Assembly: GCF_023554555.1 (NCBI RefSeq)
Contig: NZ_JAMJWC010000002.1
Location: 620,001 to 684,000, forward strand
Source of the DNA: Sphingobacterium sp. lm-10
GTDB taxonomy: Bacteria > Bacteroidota > Bacteroidia > Sphingobacteriales > Sphingobacteriaceae
Reading direction: 5' to 3'
DNA: 64,000 nucleotides
This document shows positions 27,269 through 35,467 of this stretch, piece after piece; the first letter of the stretch is position 1; each line of letters starts with the position of its first letter. Made by a program: the position numbers and the translations under genes. The notes below the pieces were generated by a model, which did no database searches, was not told where the DNA came from, and was given only the letters and a program-made list of their open reading frames with translations.

Positions 27269-27733
27269 CGTAATTTGTCTTTTGATGCTCTCTTCCAAAG
27301 AGATGATCGTTTCTGTCCGTTGTATGCCTTTCAAAGCTTGAATATCTTCATTCAGTACTTTTCTCAGATGTGCTGTATCCCGACAAACGATTTTAGCAAA
27401 CATACTGTACTGACCCGTACAATAATGAAGTTCTACCACCTCTTTAATCTCCTTCAATTGGCTTACTGCATCAGAGTATTGAGATCCCTTTTCCAAGTAA
27501 ATGCCCAGAAAAGCGGTAATGTCAAAGCCAACCTTTTGTGGATTGATCATCAGATGAGATCCACGGATGATTCCTAATTCCTCCATTTTCTTCATGCGTA
27601 CGTGGATAGTTCCACCAGATACAATCAGCTTTTTGGCTATTTCTGTGTAAGGAATGGAGGCATCCTCCATCAGAATTGATAAGATTTGAACATCCAAATT
27701 ATCTAGATCGTAGTTCGCATATTTCTTTTCCAT
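27263..27733 (-). CDS. Lrp/AsnC family transcriptional regulator
   Basis: A DNA-binding regulator with an effector-sensing RAM domain. I start at MEKKYANYDLDNLDVQILSI (156 residues); the frame extends 13 codons further with only a TTG start. The helix-turn-helix spans about residues 8-60 (SIPYTEIAKKLIVSGGTIHV) and the RAM domain follows (DITAFLGIYLEKGSQYSDAV and HYCTGQYSMFAKIVCRDTAH). It is transcribed toward argE, with which its end overlaps, so it may respond to an amino acid made by that cluster. Its own promoter region contains a dyad. Confidence 0.9.
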   Translation of the reverse strand: MEKKYANYDLDNLDVQILSILMEDASIPYTEIAKKLIVSGGTIHVRMKKMEELGIIRGSHLMINPQKVGFDITAFLGIYLEKGSQYSDAVSQLKEIKEVVELHYCTGQYSMFAKIVCRDTAHLRKVLNEDIQALKGIQRTETIISLEESIKRQITL

Positions 27734-28013
27734 AAGTGCTTCCGTTAGCTCGATTAAATTAAACTTTTTCAAAAATAATAAGTTTAATTAGTATTTGTAT
27801 GTTTTGTTTGTAATATTACCACACATTTTTTATGATATTGTCATAGAATCTTGACTCTAGGTAGTCAAATAGATTGTCTAAATTTACTTGGTGATTTCTA
27901 GTGATGTGTTTTGAATTAGCCGGGAATGATACTATTATATTTTTTATAAATTGCTTGCTCATGCGGCAGCAAATACCTTACAGGATACAGTGCCTTACTA
28001 AGTAACAAGACAA
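27734..28013. other. Divergent intergenic region with a dyad
   Basis: This 280-base AT-rich gap lies between the divergent Lrp gene and the kinase-like gene. It holds TTGACT-CTAGGT-AGTCAA at 27851-27868, a perfect 6-base inverted repeat. No exact TAnnTTTG element was found on either strand, and there is no further reading frame worth listing. Confidence 0.5.
27851..27868. promoter_or_regulatory. Candidate regulator-binding dyad
   Basis: TTGACT and AGTCAA, separated by six bases, form a perfect dyad of 18 bases about 118 bases upstream of the Lrp start codon. Lrp-type regulators commonly bind imperfect dyads of about 15 bases near their own gene. Assignment to this Lrp protein is an inference from position only. 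Confidence 0.35.
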
Positions 28014-29054
28014 ATGCTAGATGACGTAAATATTTCCAGAAAGAAGCCACGGTTTGCCGTAGATGCGGCTTTGTCAAAATACCTGAAATTCTATCAGCGA
28101 GATGCCCGTTTGCCCGTGAGCTATGTCGATCTATTGGAATTTGATGAATCTGTGCCAGTATATGATAAGCATGGCGAAGATACCTATTGGGAGTCTCCAT
28201 TGTACCCACAGCACACCTTGGAGCAATTGCATGCAAAGCTTAAAGTCGTGTATGCTAGTTTGAAAGCATCTGGAAATACAAAGATCGTGGAGCATAAGAT
28301 TGTCGAACGTATTGAATACTGCGCATTTGGCAATACAAAGCCCTTTCGGGTGAAGATTGTGAATCGCTTGAACGATGTCTACGATTACTTCTATATAAAA
28401 CAAGCAGATGCCTCGCGCATATTGGGCTTAGAGCTGGAAGAAATTATTTCTCCCAATCAGGTAAACTACATTTATGACCGAGATACCTTGGTGGAAGAGC
28501 ATATAGTCGGCATTCCCGGAGATGTTTTCTCCAAGACCACTATGCGTCGCGAAGATTTCAACCAGACGCGGATAGCCAAAGAGTTCGTGAAATTTAACGA
28601 ACGATGCATCATCTCCCTTTTGGGTGATATGCGCGCCTACAACTTTGTGATGCAGATCACGCCAGATTTCGATGACTTTCAATTTCGTATTAGAGCGATT
28701 GATTTTGATCAGCAATTTTATGAAGGGAATCCTAAGGTATATATGCCACAGTTTTTCAAAGAGAATTTCCCTTATGTGAAGCTTTCGATGGAGTACCTTA
28801 CCGAACGCACGGTGCTGCAATATCAGCAAGAAGAGCACTCGTCTATCGTACATCGGGTACGAAGTGAGCGCCATAGAATTAAAGATTTACGGGATGCTTC
28901 GCGATCGCAACCCGTATCTACACCAGAAAATATCCAGCAGCTAAAATCCGGCTATGCCGAATTTTATAAAAATCCGGCTTACGAAAGGTGCAAAACGATG
29001 ATTGATATCGTAGAGTTGAATGTGAAAAATGTAATCCGGCAGGTGAAATTGTAA
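28014..29054 (+). CDS. Uncharacterised protein with a kinase-like motif set
   Basis: I do not recognise this 346-residue protein as a named family. The middle carries features in the order expected of a protein-kinase-like or aminoglycoside-phosphotransferase-like fold: lysine 129 in YDYFYIKQAD, glutamates at 139-143, a hinge-like VEEHIVGIPGD at 160-170, LLGDMRAYNFVMQ at 202-214 (catalytic-loop-like Asp205 and Asn210) and RIRAIDFDQ at 225-233 (metal-binding-like Asp230/Asp232). There is no signal peptide or membrane segment. It is divergent from the Lrp gene and convergent with ruvC, 4 bases apart. Enzymatic activity is not established. Confidence 0.6.
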   Translation: MLDDVNISRKKPRFAVDAALSKYLKFYQRDARLPVSYVDLLEFDESVPVYDKHGEDTYWESPLYPQHTLEQLHAKLKVVYASLKASGNTKIVEHKIVERIEYCAFGNTKPFRVKIVNRLNDVYDYFYIKQADASRILGLELEEIISPNQVNYIYDRDTLVEEHIVGIPGDVFSKTTMRREDFNQTRIAKEFVKFNERCIISLLGDMRAYNFVMQITPDFDDFQFRIRAIDFDQQFYEGNPKVYMPQFFKENFPYVKLSMEYLTERTVLQYQQEEHSSIVHRVRSERHRIKDLRDASRSQPVSTPENIQQLKSGYAEFYKNPAYERCKTMIDIVELNVKNVIRQVKL

Positions 29055-29058
29055 ATGC

Positions 29059-29625
29059 TTATTTTATCCGTGATTTATTGTCTTTTACAAAGGATTCCCA
29101 GCCGGAGTAGCTGGTGCTTTTGCCCGATGAACCTACCTTTTGAAAGGAATGGCATACAGCGACAGCCAGACCATCGGTCGCATCCAGAAATTCGGGACTT
29201 TCTTCGAACTTCAATAAACTTTTTAGCATAGCAGCAACCTGCTCTTTACTGGCATTACCACTTCCAGTGACCGATTGCTTTATTTTACGAGGCGCATATT
29301 CAAAGATCGGCAGATCGTAGTTCAGACCCGCTGCCATGGCTACACCTTGTGCTCGGCCAAGTTTTAGCATTACCTGCACGTTTTTTCCATAAAATGGCGC
29401 TTCTAGCGCCATGCAGTCTGGCTTATACTGCTCGATAAGAGAAGTGGTCTTTTTAAAAATGCGTTGTAATTTCAGGGCGTGATCATCTAAATGTCCCATT
29501 TTTACAACACCCATGCTCACCAGCGTAATTTTACTGCCCACCTCTTTGACCACGCCATAGCCTAGCACGACCGTACCGGGGTCTATTCCTAATATAATTC
29601 GCTCTTTCGCCTTCTCCCTTTGCAT
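29059..29625 (-). CDS. ruvC: Holliday junction endonuclease RuvC
   Basis: Cuts four-way DNA junctions during recombination together with RuvAB. The 188-residue protein has the RNase H-like catalytic acids in ILGIDPGTVVLGYGVV (Asp), MALEAPFYGKN (Glu) and EFLDATDGLAVAVCH (two Asp), and the PRKIKQSVTGSGNASKEQVA loop. A serine-rich C-terminal extension of about 30 residues (GSSGKSTSYSGWESFVKDN) exceeds the E. coli protein. No ruvA or ruvB lies nearby. Confidence 0.95.
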   Translation of the reverse strand: MQREKAKERIILGIDPGTVVLGYGVVKEVGSKITLVSMGVVKMGHLDDHALKLQRIFKKTTSLIEQYKPDCMALEAPFYGKNVQVMLKLGRAQGVAMAAGLNYDLPIFEYAPRKIKQSVTGSGNASKEQVAAMLKSLLKFEESPEFLDATDGLAVAVCHSFQKVGSSGKSTSYSGWESFVKDNKSRIK

Positions 29626-29760
29626 GGAGCAATATTACAAAATTATATTTACAGTCCCGGATGCTGCTCTTACTGGTCTCGGGCGCACGATATGCTGGAA
29701 ATTTCCGCTGGAAATTACCCCACTGTTTGCCCGACTATGTGTTAAAAAATTCTTAACATT

Positions 29761-30756
29761 GTGCTTTCAAAAATTATCTTGAACAAAGTACAGAAGACAT
29801 ATCTCAATATTTTCATAAAAGTGCTCATTGTGGCGTTGACGACCTGGTTTGTATATAGCAAGATAAGTCACCAACAAAACCTTAAGCAATTCAAAACTTT
29901 GATCAATGAGTTCGATGGTTCTTCTATTTGGCTGGTCTTAGGCTTAGTGGTGATCATGATGTTTGCCAACTGGTTTCTTGAAGTGGTTAAGTGGAGGTAC
30001 TTGAGTCAAAAAATTGAGCAACTGAGTTGGTGGACTGCCATCCGATCGGTATTCTGTGGATTGACCTGGGCTATTTTTACCCCCAATCGAATTGGAGAGT
30101 ATGGCGGACGCGTACTTTTACTCAAACCAGAGAATCGTGCATCCGGTGCGGTAGCAATGGGCGTGGGATTATTTGCACAACTCGTGCTAACGAGTGTATT
30201 TGGAGCATTAAGTATTGCCTGGTTTGTACAGACCTTTCTTCCTACACCAGTCTTTGTAAAATTGGCCGTATGGATGATAGGAGGTATCTATGCAGCTGCT
30301 TTTCTGGTGCTGTATTTCAATGTGCATTGGATTGATGTGCTAGTCGGAAAAGTGAAGTTTCTGGCCAAAGTAAAGCCCTTCTTTGGTATTCTGGAAAACT
30401 TTTCTACACGAGAATTATGGCATGTATTATTGATTTCCTTTGCCCGCTTTGCTATCTTCACATCGCAGTATATGGTACTCATGGTATTCTTTTTGCCCGA
30501 GTTGCCCATGTTATCGATGGTATTTATGATTTTTATTTTGTTCTTTGTGCAGGCTGCTGTGCCGTCGTTGGACTTGTTCGACTTCAGTGTGCGCAGCTTT
30601 GTGGCGAGTAATTTATATGCCTACATAACTACACAGGAGATCGCTGTCATGGCAATCGTATCTTTCGTGTGGTTTGTCAACCTAATATTACCCGCCATCA
30701 TAGGCACTTTCTTTGTGTTTCACGTTAATTATGTCGGGGGGAATGGAAAGTCTTAA
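29761..30756 (+). CDS. LPG-synthase-type integral membrane protein
   Basis: A 331-residue protein with about eight membrane segments, of the family of the membrane half of lysylphosphatidylglycerol synthase (UPF0104). Typical motifs are KWRYLSQKI, the arginine-containing TPNRIGEYGGRVLLLKPENR and a repeated aromatic/glycine pattern. It lacks the cytosolic aminoacyl-transferase domain, so it may flip or move a lipid rather than make LPG. The start codon is GTG; no ATG suits the first membrane segment. A TGTTAA/TTAACA inverted repeat at 29740-29758 lies just before it. It overlaps the downstream glycosyltransferase gene. Confidence 0.8.
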   Translation: MLSKIILNKVQKTYLNIFIKVLIVALTTWFVYSKISHQQNLKQFKTLINEFDGSSIWLVLGLVVIMMFANWFLEVVKWRYLSQKIEQLSWWTAIRSVFCGLTWAIFTPNRIGEYGGRVLLLKPENRASGAVAMGVGLFAQLVLTSVFGALSIAWFVQTFLPTPVFVKLAVWMIGGIYAAAFLVLYFNVHWIDVLVGKVKFLAKVKPFFGILENFSTRELWHVLLISFARFAIFTSQYMVLMVFFLPELPMLSMVFMIFILFFVQAAVPSLDLFDFSVRSFVASNLYAYITTQEIAVMAIVSFVWFVNLILPAIIGTFFVFHVNYVGGNGKS

Positions 30757-31876
30757 TAGCTGTTTATTGGTTGCTACATTAGTGTACGTAGGTTTGGTAC
30801 TGTACATGCGGTTGGGTTGGTATCGCACCGGCTTTTCTACAACACGAACCAAAGTGCAGAATTTGGAGTCTGTATCGGTGCTAATCGCGGCTAGAAACGA
30901 GGAGGAAAATATTGAGAGAACGCTGGATTGCATGGTTGCGCAATCTTACCCCAAGCATTTGTTAGAAGTTATCGTGATCGATGATCACTCTACGGATCGA
31001 ACTGCCGAGATTGTTCGCGGTTATCACGATCAAGGTGTTCGTTTGCTGCAGCTGGATGAGGGCGACAAGCTTAACTCCTATAAAAAACTAGCCATTGCCA
31101 AAGCCATTGATCTGTCGTCTGGCAATATTATTATGACCACCGATGCAGATTGCCGTATGGGTCCGAATTGGATCAAAACAGTGGTGGATTATATGGAGCG
31201 CGGTAGATTGGAGATGGTATCCTCTCCTGTAGCGTATCACGAAGAGAAATCACTGTTCGAGCGCTTACAAACCCTAGAATTTCTGTATTTAATCGGGTTG
31301 GGTGCTTCTGGTATCGGCAATGGCGTGCCTACCACCTGTAATGGAGCCAATCTGGCTTATCGTAAAGAAACCTTCTATCGCGTAGGTGGCTTCAAGGGAA
31401 TAGATGATTTGGCGTCGGGTGATGACGAATTATTATTACACAAGGTTTCGGAGGGATCCGCTCATCAGATTGGCTTCTGCAAATCTTCGGAGGCAATTGT
31501 ATACACAGAAGCTAAGCCAACATTAGCCTCATTCATCAGCCAGAGAAAACGTTGGGCATCCAAGAGTACAAAATACAAAGACAAACGGATCGTTGCTTTG
31601 GGTATTGTGATTTGGCTGTTCAACTTTGCGCTATTATGGGGTACGGTCCAATTCTTCTATATGTTGCCCGTATTTGATTGGGTATTCGCTATTTGTGTAG
31701 TACTAAAAGTCGCGGTAGAATTCATATTTCTCTTACCCATTACCCAGTTTGTGCGTCGTACAGAGTTATTGCGCTACTTACCTTTCTTATCTTTTGCGCA
31801 CGCACTGTATCTCGTATATATTGGTGTTGCAGGTAATATTGGCAAATACGATTGGAAGGGAAGGACCGTTAAATAG
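30731..31876 (+). CDS. Membrane glycosyltransferase, family 2
   Basis: A GT-A enzyme that moves a sugar from a nucleotide donor to a lipid or polymer. I start at MSGGMESLNSCLLVATLVYV, the first ATG (382 residues), overlapping the previous gene by 26 bases; the upstream TTG start and the ATG at 30743 are alternatives. One N-terminal membrane segment precedes the catalytic domain with VSVLIAARNEEENIERTLDC, VIVIDDHSTDRT, the DAD site in MTTDADCRMG, and the QxxRW-type QRKRW typical of processive enzymes. Two or three membrane segments close the chain. Coupled with the LPG-synthase-type gene. Confidence 0.88.
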   Translation: MSGGMESLNSCLLVATLVYVGLVLYMRLGWYRTGFSTTRTKVQNLESVSVLIAARNEEENIERTLDCMVAQSYPKHLLEVIVIDDHSTDRTAEIVRGYHDQGVRLLQLDEGDKLNSYKKLAIAKAIDLSSGNIIMTTDADCRMGPNWIKTVVDYMERGRLEMVSSPVAYHEEKSLFERLQTLEFLYLIGLGASGIGNGVPTTCNGANLAYRKETFYRVGGFKGIDDLASGDDELLLHKVSEGSAHQIGFCKSSEAIVYTEAKPTLASFISQRKRWASKSTKYKDKRIVALGIVIWLFNFALLWGTVQFFYMLPVFDWVFAICVVLKVAVEFIFLLPITQFVRRTELLRYLPFLSFAHALYLVYIGVAGNIGKYDWKGRTVK

Positions 31877-32614
31877 TTAGGCATTTACCTTTTTTCGGAT
31901 AGCCTTCTCCGCGGCCAACACAATTTCATCTACCAGCAAATCTCCTTTTTCGATAGGAGGCAATACTTCCCAAGACATGGCCGTGAAAGGTCTTAAAGGA
32001 AACATGCCCCATTGCACCATCTTATACGAGCCGTTTATTGCAATCGGCACTACCAAGGCATCTGGATTCTTCTTGAGCAGCGTGGCAATCCCGCCGATGG
32101 AGAAGGCTTTCATCTGCCCTGTTTTAGTACGCGTTCCTTCCGGAAAGATAAACGCAGACCATTTTTGGCTATCCATATTTTCCGCTAGCTTCAGAATCTC
32201 CGCAATAGACTGCTTGGGATCTTTACGGTCGATGTTGGCAGCACCACCATGTTTTAGATTAAATGAGATACTTGGAATACCCGCATTGGCCAATTCCATC
32301 TTGGAGATAAACTTTCCGTGAAATCGGCGTAAGAAGAAAATAAGTGGTGGAATGTCGTACATGCTTTGATGATTTGCAACAAACACGATAGGTGTGCCAG
32401 TTGGTAAATCCACGTTGTCAATAAAACGTACGGAGTTAAATAATAAATAATTGCAAGCGACCAGACCACCATTTAAGATATCAACGCTCCATTTGTGCGC
32501 AGTATAACCACCGAATTTTAAGCAAAGCCACTGAATAGGATGAAATACCATAAGTACCACAAAAAACGCGGCGTAAAAGAGCGGTGACAGCAAATACCCA
32601 ATAATTTTTCTCAT
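31877..32614 (-). CDS. plsC: 1-acyl-sn-glycerol-3-phosphate acyltransferase
   Basis: Adds the second acyl chain to make phosphatidic acid in the inner membrane. The 245-residue protein shows the acyltransferase blocks: VANHQSMYDIPPLIFF (NHxxxxD), KMELANAGIPSISF, and FIFPEGTRTKTGQMKAFSIG. A hydrophobic N-terminus anchors it. It is convergent with the glycosyltransferase gene with no spacer at all, and faces the zinc-ribbon regulator divergently. Confidence 0.92.
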   Translation of the reverse strand: MRKIIGYLLSPLFYAAFFVVLMVFHPIQWLCLKFGGYTAHKWSVDILNGGLVACNYLLFNSVRFIDNVDLPTGTPIVFVANHQSMYDIPPLIFFLRRFHGKFISKMELANAGIPSISFNLKHGGAANIDRKDPKQSIAEILKLAENMDSQKWSAFIFPEGTRTKTGQMKAFSIGGIATLLKKNPDALVVPIAINGSYKMVQWGMFPLRPFTAMSWEVLPPIEKGDLLVDEIVLAAEKAIRKKVNA

Positions 32615-32731
32615 AATTTAAACTACTTGCAAAGATACAAAATGTCCTAACGTAAATCTCTGCTCAGTATATTGATAATATTAATTTTTGTTTTAATAAA
32701 ATTAATATTATATTTAATAAAATTAAAATTT

Positions 32732-33007
32732 ATGATGAAGCTCCCTACAGTTTGTCCTAGCTGCGATGCAGATCTTCGCGTTGCCAAATTGCAATGCCAT
32801 GCCTGCGGAACGGAGGTAAGTGGTACATACGATCTGCCACCTCTAATGCTGCTGGATCGAGAAGAACAGGAGTTTGTGATCCGATTTTTAGAGAATTCTG
32901 GAAGTCTGAAAGAAATGGCTAGTCAGATGGGTAAAAGCTATCCAACGGTGAGAAACAAACTGGATGATCTCATCTCAAAGTTGAAAAATAATAAAGCAAG
33001 TAAGTAA
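32732..33007 (+). CDS. DUF2089-type zinc-ribbon/HTH regulator
   Basis: A 91-residue protein starting MMKLPTVCPSCDADLRVAKL; the open frame reaches 20 codons further upstream but those encode an AT-rich hydrophobic run and are not needed. Two CxxC pairs (CPSC, CHAC) form a zinc ribbon in residues 8-29, followed by DLPPLMLLDREEQEFVIRFL and a helix-turn-helix-like region LKEMASQMGKSYPTVRNKLD. This is the DUF2089 architecture. It precedes two membrane-protein genes and a hydrolase gene in the same direction and may regulate them. Confidence 0.82.
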   Translation: MMKLPTVCPSCDADLRVAKLQCHACGTEVSGTYDLPPLMLLDREEQEFVIRFLENSGSLKEMASQMGKSYPTVRNKLDDLISKLKNNKASK

Positions 33008-33038
33008 TATAACCGTACAGCAACTAATCCTTTTTAAA

Positions 33039-33506
33039 ATGGAAAATAACAGGTATGTAGAAACGCAAAGTTTTTGGTCGCGATGGTTCTTTGTCCTGTT
33101 CCTATTATTAGTAGGAGTAGGCGTCTTTGGTGCGCTCCGAGAAAAGGAGTGGGGGTCAGAGCCGATTATTGGTTTGTCTATTCTATTCTTAACAGTTGTA
33201 TTTTTTGCTTTCGTCAGGCTACGCACTTCCGTTGATAGCACTGGAATTATGGTCGATTTCAAACCTTTTCTATGGCGCAAGTTATGGACTTGGGACAAAA
33301 TCGCTGATGTGCAGATCAAGAAATATACTCTGCTAGATTATGGAGGTTGGGGATATCGAATCGGGCCTCAAGGCACAGCGTACACCGTTCAGGGGAAATA
33401 TGGTTTTCAGATTCAATTTAAAGATGGCAGTAAGGTATTAGTGGGTACTCAAAAACCGGAAGAAATTCAGCAATTTTTAGATAACAGAAGACATGAGCAG
33501 ATATAG
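33039..33506 (+). CDS. Membrane protein with a PH-like domain
   Basis: A 155-residue protein of unknown function. Two membrane segments are visible at about residues 16-33 (WFFVLFLLLVGVGVFGAL) and 43-60 (PIIGLSILFLTVVFFAFV). The remaining part, with VDFKPFLWRKLWTWDKIADV and GKYGFQIQFKDGSKVLVGTQ, looks like a bacterial pleckstrin-homology-like beta domain. It overlaps the next gene by 14 bases, which points to translational coupling. Confidence 0.7.
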   Translation: MENNRYVETQSFWSRWFFVLFLLLVGVGVFGALREKEWGSEPIIGLSILFLTVVFFAFVRLRTSVDSTGIMVDFKPFLWRKLWTWDKIADVQIKKYTLLDYGGWGYRIGPQGTAYTVQGKYGFQIQFKDGSKVLVGTQKPEEIQQFLDNRRHEQI

Positions 33507-34089
33507 TCAGTTACTAATAAATCCCTTTGAGAACTTATCCGATCGCGCGATGCTCTGGATCGGTTTCATTGGATACGTGTGGGCTTCGGTACAGGTGTAT
33601 TTGTTTCGCTACGTGCCAGACGGTGTTTTTCAGCAACATTTAGTTTCTGAAGTTTCCTGGTATGCAGGCCTTGTAAATGTAGCGATCAACATCTTGTTGC
33701 CTTCTGCTTTATTGTGGGGCATGGCAAAGGCACTTTATAATAAAGTTCGATGGCTGGATGTATTTATCGTGCTAATGCTTTCGCAAGTAGTGAATTATGT
33801 AGTTGGATTTTTGTTGCTTAATCCCTATTCCAGATCCAAAAGTGAGCACATAATACGCGCAATTGAAGCTGGGGATATGACGCTAGAGACAGTTGCACCT
33901 TTCGATTTGTTAGTAATCGGCGTTACTAGTATAATTGGTCTGATATTACTTGTCTATTTTTTCTATTTATTGGTAGTTGGCATGAAGATAGCCATGAATT
34001 CTAAAAAAAGGGTTCATGCGGTATGGATTGTATTAGTGATCATCATAGCCGATACATTGTTGCACCTGTGGGGACCGTACGTAAAATAG
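33493..34089 (+). CDS. Polytopic membrane protein, Yip1-like
   Basis: A 198-residue protein with about five membrane segments (AMLWIGFIGYVWASVQVYLF, VNVAINILLPSALLWGMAKA, FIVLMLSQVVNYVVGFLLL, FDLLVIGVTSIIGLILLVYF, AVWIVLVIIIADTLLHLW). The N-terminal LLINPFENL followed by membrane helices recalls the Yip1 family. It overlaps the PH-like gene and stands 4 bases before the hydrolase gene, so the three are likely one transcript. Function unknown. Confidence 0.65.
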   Translation: MSRYSQLLINPFENLSDRAMLWIGFIGYVWASVQVYLFRYVPDGVFQQHLVSEVSWYAGLVNVAINILLPSALLWGMAKALYNKVRWLDVFIVLMLSQVVNYVVGFLLLNPYSRSKSEHIIRAIEAGDMTLETVAPFDLLVIGVTSIIGLILLVYFFYLLVVGMKIAMNSKKRVHAVWIVLVIIIADTLLHLWGPYVK

Positions 34090-34093
34090 TAAA

Positions 34094-35446
34094 ATGAGAT
34101 TTATAATTATAATTTTAGTAACGTTCTTTTATTCTTGTCGCGGCGTCTCGCAGTCATTTGAAGGTGCTTGGAAAGGCGATTTGGCCGTCCCTAATGGCAG
34201 TTTACCACTCTTGTTTTCTTTGCAAAAGGGAGATAGTTGGACGGGTACCGTGCGCAGTCCGTCCCAAACGCGATTGGATTTTAAACTGAATGTCATTGAG
34301 GTAACGGGCGATTCTATCCATATGAAATCTGCAGCATTGGGCATGTCTTATCGTGGGCGCATTGCTGCTGATGGCGAACACGTGGACGGTACCTTCAGCC
34401 AAGGAAATTATGCGGCTGCATTGCGCTTGGGAAGATATGATAGTACCCAAACGGTAAAGCGACCTCAGCAACCGATAGGTCCTTATCCATACGACAGAAA
34501 GGAAGTCTCGTTTGAGAATACCGCTAGCGATGTAACGCTGGCTGGCACGCTTACCCAACCAAAAGAGCCCGGGAGATATCCGGCCGTGATTCTGGTAAGC
34601 GGATCAGGTCCACAAAATCGTAACTCTGAAGTTGAAGATCATAAACCATTTGAGGTATTGGCAGATTATCTTACCCGGCAAGGTATTATTGTGCTGCGGT
34701 ACGATGACCGTGGTATTGCACAATCCACTGGAAATTTTCTGCAAAGTAATATTGCGGATTTTAGCAGGGATGCACTTGCTGGCTTGACGTTTTTAAAAAC
34801 GCAAACGAATGTGGATTCCGCTCGCTTGGGGATGATTGGGCATAGTGAAGGAGGATTGATCTCGCTTTTACTGGCCGGTCAGCATGCGCCGGGTTTGCGA
34901 TTTATCGTGTCACTGGCTGGGCCTGCTATGCCAATCGACTCCTTGATGGTCCTGCAGCTATATCACGTAGGTAAAAGTCAAGGAATGAGTGAAGCAGAGT
35001 TAGCAAAAGTTCGCCCAATCAATCGCAAGAATTTTGAAATCGTAAAAAGTAATTTGCCCGCACCCGTGGCCATGAGTCAATTGCTTAAAAACATGCGATC
35101 TGTCGGTGGAGCGTCTGGTGCACTCCAAAAAGAGCTTCAAGTGATGCTGCTGGAACCCTATCGTTATTTTATGCGTATAGATCCGGTACCTTTTATTCAA
35201 AAGATCAATATTCCGCTTTATGCTGCATTTGGAGACAAAGACATTCAGGTGCCTGCTAAAGAAAACCAGAAATCGTTGGTGGCTAATCTGCCTGGTAATC
35301 CACAAAGCCGCATTAAAACATATCCAAACTTAAATCATTTGCTGCAACCAGCAAAAACAGGCGCTTTACAAGAATACTACACCATTGAAACTACGATTGA
35401 GCCGGAGCTACTTAAAGACATCGCCAACTGGATCAATGGGCTATAG
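34094..35446 (+). CDS. Secreted alpha/beta hydrolase
   Basis: A 450-residue protein with a signal peptide (cleavage near residue 19, after a short run ending SCRGVSQ; a lipobox is not convincing). An N-terminal beta-rich domain to about residue 140 resembles those that precede dienelactone-hydrolase-like or S9-like domains in this phylum. The hydrolase domain follows: VILVSGSGPQNRN, YDDRGIAQSTG, the nucleophile elbow GMIGHSEGGLISLLLAG, a late Asp in AAFGDKDIQVP and a late His in YPNLNHLLQPA. The substrate is unknown. Confidence 0.82.
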   Translation: MRFIIIILVTFFYSCRGVSQSFEGAWKGDLAVPNGSLPLLFSLQKGDSWTGTVRSPSQTRLDFKLNVIEVTGDSIHMKSAALGMSYRGRIAADGEHVDGTFSQGNYAAALRLGRYDSTQTVKRPQQPIGPYPYDRKEVSFENTASDVTLAGTLTQPKEPGRYPAVILVSGSGPQNRNSEVEDHKPFEVLADYLTRQGIIVLRYDDRGIAQSTGNFLQSNIADFSRDALAGLTFLKTQTNVDSARLGMIGHSEGGLISLLLAGQHAPGLRFIVSLAGPAMPIDSLMVLQLYHVGKSQGMSEAELAKVRPINRKNFEIVKSNLPAPVAMSQLLKNMRSVGGASGALQKELQVMLLEPYRYFMRIDPVPFIQKINIPLYAAFGDKDIQVPAKENQKSLVANLPGNPQSRIKTYPNLNHLLQPAKTGALQEYYTIETTIEPELLKDIANWINGL

Positions 35447-35467
35447 CACTTGCTAGAAAAGTATGGC

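Noticed and set aside
29740..29758. TGTTAA/TTAACA inverted repeat before the LPG-synthase-type gene as an operator
   Set aside because: Six AT-rich base pairs are expected by chance in this composition; I mention it only with the gene.
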